DNA of 64,000 nucleotides from Hydractinia symbiolongicarpus. Lineage: Eukaryota > Cnidaria > Hydrozoa > Anthoathecata > Hydractiniidae. Under the pieces are notes generated by a model. That model saw only the letters and a program-made list of their open reading frames with translations, was not told where the DNA came from and did not search any database. Position 1 is the stretch's first letter. Every line of letters starts with the position of its first letter. Both the position numbers and the translations under genes were made by a program. Below, piece by piece: positions 51,675-63,798 of this stretch. Location: the NCBI RefSeq assembly GCF_029227915.1, contig NC_079883.1, positions 1,364,001-1,428,000 of the forward strand, given 5' to 3'.

Positions 51675-54190
51675 CCAGAACGATTTTTTAAATTATCTTT
51701 TCACCACTAAAACGCATGAGACTTGTAGTTTTCAAAAATGTTTTCATTTTTGATGAGACGCTGAATAAAAGAAGTTTAATCGCCGGCAAACGAAAACCCG
51801 CGATTTCCCGTAAATCCCGACCTCGGCCTGTATAGTCAAAAGTATACAAAGAAAGTACGGTGCGAGTAAACTCATTTCCAGAACGATTTTTTAAATTATC
51901 TTTTCACCACTAAAACGCATGAGACTTGTAGTTTTCAAAAATGTTTTCATTTTTGATGAGACGCTGAATAAAAGAAGTTTAATCGCCGGAAAACGATAAC
52001 CCGCGAATTCCCGTAAATCCCGGACTCGGCTCGTATAGCCAAAAGTGTACAAAGAAAGTACCCAGGGAGTAATTTAAATTCCTGAACGATTTTTTAAATT
52101 AATTTTTCACAACAAAAACGCATGAGACTTGTAGTTTTCAAAAATGTTTTCATTTTTGATGAGACGCTGAATAAAAGAAGTTTAATCGCCGGCAAACGAA
52201 AACCCGCGCATTCCCGTAAATCCCGGACTCGGCCCGTATAGCCAAAAGTATACAAAGAAAGTACCCAGGGAGTAAACTCATTTCCCGAACGATTTTTTAA
52301 ATTATTTTTTCACCACTAAAACGCATGACACTTGCAGTTTTCAAAAATGTTCTCATTTTTGATGAGACGCTGAATAAAATAAGTTTAATCGCCGGCAAAC
52401 GAAAACCCGCGATTTCCCGTAAATCCCCGGCTTGGCCCGTATAGTCGAATATATACGAAGAAATTACCCTGTGAGTAAACTCATTTCCAGAACGATTTTT
52501 TAAATTACCTTTTCACCACTAAAACGCATGAGACTTGTAGTTTTCAAAAATGTTTTCATTTTTGATGAGACGCTGAATAAAAGAATTTTAATCGCCGGCA
52601 AACGAAAACCCGCGCATTCACGTAAATCCCGGACTCGGCCCGTATAGCCAAAAGTATACAAAGAAAGTACCCAGGGAGTAAATTCATTTCCCGAACGATT
52701 TTTTAAATTATTTTTTCACCACTAAAACGCATGACACTTGCAGTTTTTAAAAATGTTTTCATTTTTGATGAGACGCTGAATAAAATAAGTTTAATCGCCG
52801 GCAAACGAAAACCCGCGATTTCCCGTAAATCCCGGGCTTGGCCCGTATAATCGAATATATACGAAGAAATTACCCTGTGAGTAAACTCATTTCCAGAACG
52901 ATTTTTTAAATTACCTTTTCACCACTAAAACGCATGAGACTTGTAGTTTTCAAAAATGTTTTCATTTTTGATGAGACGCGGAATAAAAGAAGTTTAATCG
53001 CCGGCAAACGAAAACCCGCGATTTCCCGTAAATCCCGGACTCGGCCCGTATAGTCAAAAGTATACAAAGAAAGTACCCAGGGAGTAAACTCATTTCCCGA
53101 GCGATTTTTTAAATTATTTTTTCGCCACTAAAACGCATGAGACTTGTAGTTTTCAAAAATGTTTTCATTTTTGATGAGACGCTTAATGAGAGAAGTTTAA
53201 TCGCCGGCAAACGAAAACCCGCGTTTTCCCGTAAATCCCGGGCTTGGCCCGTATAGTCGAGTATATACAAAGAAAGTACCCTGTCTGTAAACTCATTTCC
53301 AGAACGATTTTTTAAATTATCTTTTCACCACTAAAACGCATGAGACTTGTAGTTTTCAAAAATGTTTTCATTTTTGATAAGACGCGGAAAAAAACAAGTT
53401 TAATCGTCGGCAAACGAGAACCCGCGATTTGCCGTAAATACCGGACTCGGCCCGTATAGTCAAAAGTATACAAAGAAAATACCCAGGGAGTAAACTCATT
53501 TCCCGAACGATTTTTTAAATTATTTTTTCACCACTAAAACGTATGAGACTTGTAGTTTTCAAAAATGTTTTTATTTTTGATGAGACGCTGAATAAAAGAA
53601 ATTTAATCGCCGGCAAACGAAAACCCGCGATTTCCCGTAAATCCCGGACTCGGCCCGTATAGTCAAAAGTATACAAAGAAGGTACCCTGCGAGTAAACTC
53701 ATTTCCAAAACGATTTTTTAAATTATCTTTTCACCACTAAAACGCACGAGACTTGTAGTTTTCAAAAATGATTTCATTTTTGATGAGACGCAGAAAAAAA
53801 CAAGTTTAATCGCCGGCAAACGAAAACCCGCGATTTCCCGTAAATCCCGGACTCGGCCCGTATAGTCAAAAGTATACAAAGAAAATACCCAGGGAGTAAA
53901 CTCATTTCCCGAACGATTTTTTAAATTATTTTTTCACCACTAAAACGTATGAGACTTGTAGTTTTTAAAAATGTTTTCATTTTTGATGAGACGCTGAATA
54001 AAAGAAGTTTAATCGCCGGCAAACGAAAACCCGCGATTTCCCGTAAATCCCGGACTCGGCCCGTATAGTCAAAAGTATACAAAGAAGGTACCCTGCGAGC
54101 AAACTCATTTCCAAAACGATTTTTTAAATTATCTTTTCACCACTAAAACGCACGAGACTTGTAGTTTTCAAAAATGTTTTCATTTTTGAT
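51675..54190 (+). repeat. Right edge of central domain
   Basis: The last CGATAACCCGCG monomer lies near 51994, and the last TAATTTTTCACAAC near 52099. Two further rounds of CGCATTC monomer plus TCGAATATATACGAAG monomer follow to about 52920. At 53280 a single CCCTGTCTG monomer of the left-hand type appears, and from 53387 the CGGAAAAAAACAAG type begins. The switch between monomer populations takes about 1 kb, with no unique sequence between them. Confidence 0.75.
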
Positions 54191-56220
54191 GAGACGCGGA
54201 AAAAAACAAGTTTAATCGCCGGCAAACGAAAACCCGCGATTTCCCGTAAATTCCGGACTCGGCCCGTATAGTCAAAAGTATACAAAGAAAATACCCAGGG
54301 AGTAAACTCATTTCCCGAACGATTTTTTAAATTATTTTTTCACCACTAAAACGTATGAGACTTGTAGTTTTTAAAAATGTTTTCATTTTTGATGAGACGC
54401 TGAATAAAAGAAGTTTAATCGCCGGCAAACGAAAACCCGCGATTTCCCGTAAATCCCGGACTCGGCCCGTATAGTCAAAAGTATACAAAGAAGGTACCCT
54501 GCGAGCAAACTCATTTCCAAAACGATTTTTTAAATTATCTTTTCACCACTAAAACGCACGAGACTTGTAGTTTTCAAAAATGTTTTCATTTTTGATGAGA
54601 CGCGGAAAAAAACAAGTTTAATCGCCGGCAAACGAAAACCCGCGATTTCCCGTAAATTCCGGACTCGGCCCGTATAGTCAAAAGTATACAAAGAAAATAC
54701 CCAGGGAGTAAACTCATTTCCCGAACGATTTTTTAAATTATTTTTTCACCACTAAAACGTATGAGACTTGTAGTTTTTAAAAATGTTTTCATTTTTGATG
54801 AGACGCTGAATAAAAGAGGTTTAATCGCCGGCAAACGAAAACCCGCGATTTCCCGTAAATCCCAGACTCGGCCCGTATAGTCAAAAGTATACAAAGAAAA
54901 TACCCAGGCAGTAAACTCATTTCCCAAACGATTTTTTAAATTATTTTTTCACCACTAAAACGTATGAGCCTTGTAGTTTTTAAAAATGTTTTCATTTTTG
55001 ATGAGACGCTGAATAAAAGATGTTTAATCGCCGGCAAACCAAAACCCGCGATTTCCCGTAAATCCCGGACTCGGCCCGTATAGTCAAAAGTATACAAAGT
55101 AAGTACCCTGCGAGTAAACTCATTTCCAGAACGATTTTTTAAATTATCTTTTCACCACTAAAACGCACGAGACTTGTAGTTTTCAAAAATATTTTCATTT
55201 TTGATGAGACGCTGAATAAAATAAGTTTAATCGCCGGCAAACGAAAACCCGCGATTTCCCGTAAATCCCGGACTCGGCCCGTATAGTCAAAAGTATACAA
55301 AGAAGGTACCCTGCGAGTAAACTCATTTCCAAAACGATTTTTTAAATTATCTTTTCACCACTAAAACGCACGAGACTTGTAGTTTTCAAAAATGTTTTCA
55401 TTTTTGATGAGACGCGGAAAAAAACAAGTTTAATCGCCGGCAAACGAAAACCCGCGATTTCCCATAAATCCCGGACTCGGCCCGTATAGTCAAAAGTATA
55501 CAAAGAAAATACCCAGGGAGTAAACTCATTTCCCGAACGATTTTTTAAATTATTTTTTCACCACTAAAACGTATGAGACTTGTAGTTTTCAAAAATGTTT
55601 TCATTTTTGATGAGACGCTGAATAAAAGAAGTTTAATCGCCGGCAAACGAAAACCCGCGATTTCCCGTAAATCCCGGACTCGGCCCGTATTGTCAAAAGT
55701 ATACAAAGAAGGTACCCTGCGAGTAAACTCATTTCCAAAACGATTTTTTAAATTATCTTTTCACCACTAAAACGCACGAGACTTGTAGTTTTCAAAAATG
55801 TTTTCATTTTTGATGAGACGCTGAATAAAATAAGTTTAATCGCCGGCAAACGAAAACCCGCGATTTCCCGTAAATCCCGGACTCGGCCCGTATAGTCAAA
55901 AGTATACAAAGAAAATACCCAGGGAGTAAACTCATTTCCCGAACGATTTTTTAAATTATTTTTTCACCACTAAAACGTATGAGACTTGTAGTTTTTAAAA
56001 ATGTTTTCATTTTTGATGAGACGCTGAATAAAAGATGTTTAATCGCCGGCAAACGAAAACCCGCGATTTCCCGTAAATCCCAGACTCGGCCCGTATATTC
56101 AAAAGTATACAAAGAAAATACCCAGGGAGTAAACTCATTTCCCAAACGATTTTTTAAATTATTTTTTCACCACTAAAACGTATGAGCCTTGTAGTTTTTA
56201 AAAATGTTTTCATTTTTGAT
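54191..56220 (+). repeat. 10-mer higher-order repeat, copy 1 (2030 bp)
   Basis: This matches 56221-58250 at exactly 2030 bp. Shared variants are CCCTGCGAGCAAAC (54501 and 56531), ATCCCAGACTCGG (near 54860 and 56890), TATGAGCCTT (54963 and 56993), CCCATAAATCCC (near 55460 and 57490) and CCCGTATTGTC (near 55685 and 57715). Differences such as AGTAAGTACCC near 55098 show slightly more divergence than in the pairs at 7 kb and 13 kb. A dimer repeat (406 bp) at 53785-54730 borders and partly overlaps it. Confidence 0.88.
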
Positions 56221-58250
56221 AAAACGCGGAAAAAAACAAGTTTAATCGCCGGCAAACGAAAACCCGCGATTTCCCGTAAATCCCGGACTCGGCCCGTATA
56301 GTCAAAAGTATACAAAGAAAATACCCAGGGAGTAAACTCATTTCCCGAACGATTTTTTAAATTATTTTTTCACCACTAAAACGTATGAGACTTGTAGTTT
56401 TTAAAAATGTTTTCATTTTTGATGAGACGCTGAATAAAAGAAGTTTAATCGCCGGCAAACGAAAACCCGCGATTTCCCGTAAATCCCGGACTCGGCCCGT
56501 ATAGTCAAAAGTATACAAAGAAGGTACCCTGCGAGCAAACTCATTTCCAAAACGATTTTTTAAATTATCTTTTCACCACTAAAACGCACGAGACTTGTAG
56601 TTTTCAAAAATGTTTTCATTTTTGATGAGACGCGGAAAAAAACAAGTTTAATCGCCGGCAAACGAAAACCCGCGATTTCCCGTAAATTCCGGACTCGGCC
56701 CGTATAGTCAAAAGTATACAAAGAAAATACCCAGGGAGTAAACTCATTTCCCGAACGATTTTTTAAATTATTTTTTCACCACTAAAACGTATGAGACTTG
56801 TAGTTTTTAAAAATGTTTTCATTTTTGATGAGACGCTGAATAAAAGATGTTTAATCGCCGGCAAACGAAAACCCGCGATTTCCCGTAAATCCCAGACTCG
56901 GCCCGTATAGTCAAAAGTATACAAAGAAAATACCCAGGCAGTAAACTCATTTCCCAAACGATTTTTTAAATTATTTTTTCACCACTAAAACGTATGAGCC
57001 TTTTAGTTTTTAAAAATGTTTTCATTTTTGATGAGACGCTGAATAAAAGATGTTTAATCGCCGGCAAACCAAAACCCGCGATTTCCCGTAAATCCCGGAC
57101 TCGGCCCGTATAGTCAAAAGTATACAAAGAAAGTACCCTGCGAGTAAACTCATTTCCAGAACGATTTTTTAAATTATCTTTTCACCACTAAAACGCACGA
57201 GACTTGTAGTTTTCAAAAATATTTTCATTTTTGATGAGACGCTGAATAAAAGAAGTTTAATCGCCGGCAAACGAAAACCCGCGATTTCCCGTAAATCCCG
57301 GACTCGGCCCGTATAGTCAAAAGTATACAAAGAAGGTACCCTGCGAGTAAACTCATTTCCAAAACGATTTTTTAAATTATCTTTTCACCACTAAAACGCA
57401 CGAGACTTGTAGTTTTCAAAAATGTTTTCATTTTTGATGAGACGCGGAAAAAAACAAGTTTAATCGCCGGCAAACGAAAACCCGCGATTTCCCATAAATC
57501 CCGGACTCGGCCCGTATAGTCAAAAGTATACAAAGAAAATACCCAGGGAGTAAACTCATTTCCCGAACGATTTTTTAAATTATTTTTTCACCACTAAAAC
57601 GTATGAGACTTGTAGTTTTCAAAAATGTTTTCATTTTTGATGAGACGCTGAATAAAAGAAGTTTAATCGCCGGCAAACGAAAACCCGCGATTTCCCGTAA
57701 ATCCCGGACTCGGCCCGTATTGTCAAAAGTATACAAAGAAGGTACCCTGCGAGTAAACTCATTTCCAAAACGATTTTTTAAATTATCTTTTCACCACTAA
57801 AACGCACGAGACTTGTAGTTTTCAAAAATGTTTTCATTTTTGATGAGACGCGGGAAAAAACAAGTTTAACCGCCGGCAAACGAAAACCCGCGATTTCCCG
57901 TAAATCCCGGACTCGGCCCGTATAGTCAAAAGTATACAAAGAAAATACCCAGGGAGTAAACTCATTTCCCGAACGATTTTTTAAATTATTTTTTCACCAC
58001 TAAAACGTATGAGACTTGTAGTTTTTAAAAATGTTTTCATTTTTGATGAGACGCTGAATAAAAGATGTTTAATCGCCGGCAAACGAAAACCCGCGATTTC
58101 CCGTAAATCCCAGACTCGGCCCGTATATTCAAAAGTATACAAAGAAAATACCCAGGGAGTAAACTCAATTCCCAAACGATTTTTTAAATTATTTTTTCAC
58201 CACTAAAACGTATGAGCCTTGTAGTTTTTAAAAATGTTTTCATTTTTGAT
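56221..58250 (+). repeat. 10-mer higher-order repeat, copy 2 (2030 bp)
   Basis: Second tandem copy of 54191-56220, differing at a handful of sites: GATAAAACGCGG near 56219, GAGCCTTTTAG near 56997, CGCGGGAAAAAACAAG near 57850 and CAATTCCC near 58167. It is followed at 58251 by a GACGCTGAATAAAAGATG monomer and a return to monomers like those at 25-28 kb. Confidence 0.88.
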
Positions 58251-60509
58251 GAGACGCTGAATAAAAGATGTTTAATCGCCGGCAAACCAAAACCCGCGAT
58301 TTCCCGTAAATCTCGGACTCGGCCCGTATAGTCAAAAGTATACAAAGAAAGTACCCTGCGAGTAAACTTATTTCCAGAACGATTTTTTAAATTATCTTTT
58401 CACCACTAAAACGCACGAGACTTGTAGTTTTCAAAAATATTTTAATTTTTGATGAGACGCTGAATAAAAGAAGTTTAATCGCCGGCAAACGAAAACCCGC
58501 GAATTCCCGTAGTTCCCGTACTCGGTCCGTATAGTCAAAAGTATACAAAGAAAATACCCAGGGAGTAAACTCATTTCTCGAACGATTTTTTAAATTATTT
58601 TTTCACCACTAAAGCGTATGAGACTTGTAGTTTTCAAGAATGTTTTCATTTTTGATGAGACGCTGAATAAAAGAAGTTTAATCGCTGGCAAACGAAAACC
58701 CGCGATTTCCCGTAAATCCCGGGCTTGGCCCGTATAGTCAAAAGTATACAAAGAAAGTACCCTGCGAGTAAACTCATTTCCAGAACGATTTTTTGATTTA
58801 TCTTTTCACCACTAAAACGCACGAGACTTGTAGTTTTCAAAAATGTTTTCATTTTTGATGAGACGCTGTATAAAAGAAGTTTAATCGCCGGCAAACGAAA
58901 ACCCGCGAATTCCCGTAAATCCTGGTCTCGGCCCGTATAGTCAAAAGCATAGAAAGAAAATACTCAGGGAGTAAACTCACTTCCAGACCGATTTTTTAAA
59001 TTATCTTTTCACCACTAAAACGCATGAGACTTGTAGTTTTTAAAAATGTTTTCATTTTTGATAAGACGCTAAATAAAAGATGTTTAATCGCCGGCAAACG
59101 AAAACCCGCGATTTCCCGTAATTCCCGGACTCGGCCCGAATAGTCAAAAGTATACAAAGAAAGTACCCAGGGAGTAAACTCATTTTCCGAACGATTTTTT
59201 AAATTATTTTTTCACCACTAAAACGGATGAGACCTGTAGTTTTCAAAAATGTTTTCATTTTTGATAAGACGCAGAATAAAAGATGTTTAATCGCCGGCAA
59301 ACGAAAACCCGCGATTTCCCGTAAATCCCGGGCTTGGCCCGTATAGTCGAATGTATACAAAGAAAGTACCCTGTGAGTAAACTCATTTCCCGAACGATTT
59401 TTTAAATCATTTTTTCACCACTAAAACGCATGAGACTTGTAGTCTTCAAAAATGTTTTCATTTTTGATGAGACGCGGAATAAAAGAAGTTTAATCGCCGG
59501 CAAACGAAAACCCGCAATTTCCCGTAAATCCCGGACTCGGCCCGTATAGTCAAAAGCATACAAAGAAAATACCCAGGGAGTAAACTCATTTCCCGAACGA
59601 TTTTTTAAAGTATTTTTTCATCACTAAAACGCATGAGACTTGTAGTTTTCAAAAATGTTTTCATTTTTGATGAGACGCTTAATGAAAGAGGTTTAATCGC
59701 CGGCAAACAGAAAACCCGCGATTTCCCGTAAATCCCGGGCTTGGCCCGTATAGACGAATGTATACAAAGAAAGTACCCTGTGAGTAAACTCATTTCCAGA
59801 ACGAATTTTTAAATTATCTTTTCACCACTAAAACGCATGAGACTTGTAATTTTCAAAAATTTTTTCATTTTTGATGAGACGCGGAATAAAAGAAGTTTAA
59901 TCGCCGGCAAACGAAAACCCGCGATTTCCCGTAAATCCCGGACTCGGCCCGTATAGTCGAGTATATACAAAGAAAATACCCAGGGAGTAAACTCATTTCC
60001 CGAACGGTTTTTTAAATTATTTTTTCACCACTAAAACGTATGAGACCTGTAGTTTTCAAAAATGTTTTCATTTTTGATGAGACGCTGAAAAAAAGAAGTT
60101 TAATCGCCGGCAAACGAAAACCCGCGATTTCCCGTAAATCCCGGACTCGGCCCGTATAGTCGAGTATATACAAAGAAAATACCCAGGGAGTAAACTCATT
60201 TCCCGAACGATTTTTTAAACTATTTTTTCACCACTAAAACGTATGAGACTTGTAGTTTTCAAAAATGTTTTCATTTTTGATGAGACGCTGAAAAAAAAAA
60301 GTTTAATCGCCGGCAAACGAAAACCCGCGATTTTCCGTAAATCCCGGACTCGGCCCGTATTGTCAAAAGTATACAAAGAAAGTACCCTGTGAGTAAACTC
60401 ATTTCCAGAACGAATTTTTAAATTATCTTTTCACCACTAAAACGCATGAGACTTGTAATTTTCAAAAATGTTTTCATTTTTGATGAGACGCGGAATAAAA
60501 GAAGTTTAA
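58251..60509 (+). repeat. Segment with complete ordered cassette
   Basis: The cassette runs from about 58900 to 59790: CTGGTCTCGG with CCAGACCG, then CTAAATAAAAGATG, then CGGATGAGACCTG, then CAGAATAAAAGATG, then TAGTCTTC with CGCAATTTCCC, then AAAGTATTTTTTCATCAC, then AATGAAAGAGGTTTAATC. The match to 25.5-26.2 kb keeps the same monomer phase 33.9 kb away. After it, monomers with a GCTGAAAAAAAG tail dominate. No gene or foreign element. Confidence 0.78.
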
Positions 60510-61565
60510 TCGCCGGCAAACGAAAACCCGCGATTTCCCGTAAATCCCGGACTCGGCCCGTATAGTCGAGTAAATACAAAGAAAATACCCAGGGAGTAAA
60601 CTCATTTCCCGAACGATTTTTTAAATTATTTTTTCACCACTAAAACGTATGAGACTTGTAGTTTTCAAAAATGTTTTCATTTTTGATGAGACGCTGAAAA
60701 AAAGAAGTTTAATCGCCGGCAAACGAAAACCCGCGATTTCCCGTAAATCCCGGGCTTGGCCCGTATAGTCAAAAGTATACAAAGAAAGTACCCTGCGAGT
60801 AAATTCATTTCCAGAACGATTTTTTAAATTATCTTTTCACCACTAAAACGCACGAGACTTGTAGTTTTCAAAAATGTTTTCATTTTTGATGAGACGCTTA
60901 ATGAAAGAGGTTTAATCGCCGGCAAAAAAAAAAACCGCGATTTCCTGTAAATCCCGGGCTTGGCCCGTATAGACGAATGTATACAAAGAAAGTACCCTGT
61001 GAGTAAACTCATTTCCAGAACGAATTTTTAAATTATCTTTTCACCACTAAAACGCATGAGACTTGTAATTTTCAAAAATGTTTTCATTTTTGTAGAGACG
61101 CGGAATAAAAGAAGTTTAATCGCCGGCAAACGAAAACCCGCGATTTCCCGTAAATCCCGGACTCGGCCCGTATAGTCGAGTATATACAAAGAAAATACCC
61201 AGGAAGTAAACTCATTTCCCGAACGATTTTTTAAATTATTTTTTCACCACTAAAACGTATGAGACTTGTAGTTTTCAAAAATGTTTTCATTTTTGATGAG
61301 ACGCTGAAAAAAAGACGTTTAATCGCCGGCAAACGAAAACCCGCGATTTCCCGTAAATCCCGGGCTTGGCCCGTATAGTCAAAAGTATACAAAGAAAGTA
61401 CCCTGCGAGTAAATTCATTTCCAGAACGATTTTTTAAATTATCTTTTCACCACTAAAACGCATGAGACTTGTAGTTTTCAAAAATGTTTTCATTTTTGAT
61501 AAGACGCTAAATAAAAGATGTTTAATCGCCGGCAAACGAAAACCCGCGATTTCCCGTAAATCCCG
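60510..61565 (+). repeat. 11-mer-spaced repeat, copy 1 (2232 bp offset)
   Basis: About five monomers that recur at 62742-63798. Anchors are TCGAGTAAATAC (60567 and 62799), CGATTTCCTGTAAATC (near 60938 and 63170), TTTTTGTAGAGACGCGG (61088 and 63320) and AAAAAGACGTTTAATC (near 61309 and 63541). Copy 1 has a longer A-run, GCAAAAAAAAAAACCGCG near 60923, against GCAAACAAAAAACCCGCG in copy 2. Confidence 0.82.
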
Positions 61566-62741
61566 GACTCGGCCTGTATAGTCAAAAGTATACAAAGAAT
61601 GTACCCTGCGAGTAAACTCATTTCCAGAACGATTTTTTAAATTATCTTTTCACCACTAAAACGCATGAGACTTGTAGTTTTCAAAAATGTTTTCATTTTT
61701 GATGAGACGCTGAATAAAAGAAGTTTAATCGCCGGCAAACGAAAACCCGCGCATTCCCGTAAATCCCGGACTCGGCCCGTATAGCCAATAGTATACAAAG
61801 AAAGTACCCAGGGAGTAAACTCATTTCCCGAAGGATTTTTTAAATTATTTTTTCAACTAAAACGCATGACACTTGCAGTTTTCAAAATTGTTTTCATTTT
61901 TGATGAGACGCTGAATAAAATAAGTTTAATCGCCGGCAAACGAAAACCCGCGATTTCCCGTAAATCCTGGGCTTGGCCCGTATAGTCGAATATATACGAA
62001 GAAATTACCCTGTGAGTAAACTCATTTCCAGAACGATTTTTTAAATTATCTTTTCACCACTAAAACGCATGAAACTTGTAGTTTTCAAAAATGTTTTCAT
62101 TTTTGATGAGACGCTGAATAAAATAAGTTTAATCGCCGGCAAACGAAAACCCGCGATTTCCCGTAAATCCCGGGCTTGGCCCGTATAGTCGAATATATAC
62201 GAAGAAATTACCCTGTGAGTAAACTCATTTCCAGAACGATTTTTTAAATTATCTTTTCACCACTAAAACGCATGAAACTTGTAGTTTTCAAAAAAGTTTT
62301 CATTTTTGATGAGACGCTGAATAAAAGAAGTTTAATCGCCGGCAAACGAAAACCCGCGATTTCCCGTAAATCCCGGACTCGGCCTGTATAGTCAAAAGTA
62401 TACAAAGAAAGTACCCAGGGAGTAAACTTATTTCCCGAACGATTTTTTAAATTATTTTTTCGCCACTAAAACGCATGAGACTTGTAGTTTTCAAAAATGT
62501 TTTCATTTTTGATGAGACGCTTAATGAGAGAGGTTCAATCTCCGGGAAACGAAAACCCGCGATTTCACGTAAATCCCGGGCTTGGCCCGTATAGTCGAAT
62601 GTATACAAAGAAAGTACCCAGGGAGTAAACGCATTTCCCGAACGATTTCTTAAGTTATTGTTTCACCACTAAAACGGATGAGACTTGTAGTTTTCAAAAA
62701 TGTTTTCATTTTTGATGAGACGCTTAATGAGAGAGGTTCAA
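61566..62741 (+). repeat. Insert of central-domain-like monomers
   Basis: About six monomers between the two 11-mer-spaced copies. They include the CGCATTCCCG plus CATGACACTTGCAG monomers and the TCGAATATATACGAAG monomers otherwise found at 34-53 kb. The TATATACGAAG monomer with CATGAAACTTG is directly duplicated (near 62068 and 62271; 203 bp). A 3-bp loss gives TTTTTTCAACTAAAACG near 61850. AATGAGAGAGGTTCAATC with GTTATTGTTTCACC (62524-62670) matches the 43.2 and 49.7 kb monomers. Confidence 0.75.
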
Positions 62742-63798
62742 TCGCCGGCAAACGAAAACCCGCGATTTCCCGTAAATCCCGGACTCGGCCCGTATAGTCG
62801 AGTAAATACAAAGAAAATACCCAGGGAGTAAACTCATTTCCCGAACGATTTTTTAAATTATTTTTTCACCACTAAAACGTATGAGACTTGTAGTTTTCAA
62901 AAATGTTTTCATTTTTGATGAGACGCTGAAAAAAAGAAGTTTAATCGCCGGCAAACGAAAACCCGCGATTTCCCGTAAATCCCGGGCTTGGCCCGAATAG
63001 TCAAAAGTATACAAAGAAAGTACCCTGCGAGTAAATTCATTTCCAGAACGATTTTTTAAATTATCTTTTCACCACTAAAACGCACGAGACTTGTAGTTTT
63101 CAAAAATGTTTTCATTTTTGATGAGACGCTTAATGAAAGAGGTTTAATCGCCGGCAAACAAAAAACCCGCGATTTCCTGTAAATCCCGGGCTTGGCCCGT
63201 ATAGACGAATGTATACAAAGAAAGTACCCTGTGAGTAAACTCATTTCCAGAACGAATTTTTAAATTATCTTTTCACCACTAAAACGCATGAGACTTGTAA
63301 TTTTCAAAAATGTTTTCATTTTTGTAGAGACGCGGAATAAAAGAAGTTTAATCGCCGGCAAACGAAAACCCGCGATTTCCCGTAAATCCCGGACTCGGCC
63401 CGTATAGTCGAGTATATACAAAGAAAATACCCAGGAAGTAAACTCATTTCCCGAACGATTTTTTAAATTATTTTTTCACCACTAAAACGTATGAGACTTG
63501 TAGTTTTCAAAAATGTTTTCATTTTTGATGAGACGCTGAAAAAAAGACGTTTAATCGCCGGCAAACGAAAACCCGCGATTTCCCGTAAATCCCGGGCTTG
63601 GCCCGTATAGTCAAAAGTATACAAAGAAAGTACCCTGCGAGTAAATTCATTTCAAAGAACGATTTTTTAAATTATCTTTTCACCACTAAAACGCATGAGA
63701 CTTGTAGTTTTCAAAAATGTTTTCATTTTTGATAAGACGCTAAATAAAAGATGTTTAATCGCCGGCAAACGAAAACCCGCGATTTCCCGTAAATCCCG
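62742..63798 (+). repeat. 11-mer-spaced repeat, copy 2
   Basis: Second copy of 60510-61565. It differs at CATTTCAAAGAACG near 63650 (1 bp longer than CATTTCCAGAACG). It ends where GGGCTTGG replaces the GGACTCGG with CTGTATAG of copy 1. Confidence 0.82.

Noticed and set aside
54733-63244. Open frames of 62-82 codons on both strands, some overlapping each other on opposite strands (for example 55951-56145 and 55979-56176)
   Set aside because: Same satellite sequence read on both strands. Opposite-strand overlap and exact recurrence at 2030 or 2232 bp show that these are repeat shadows.
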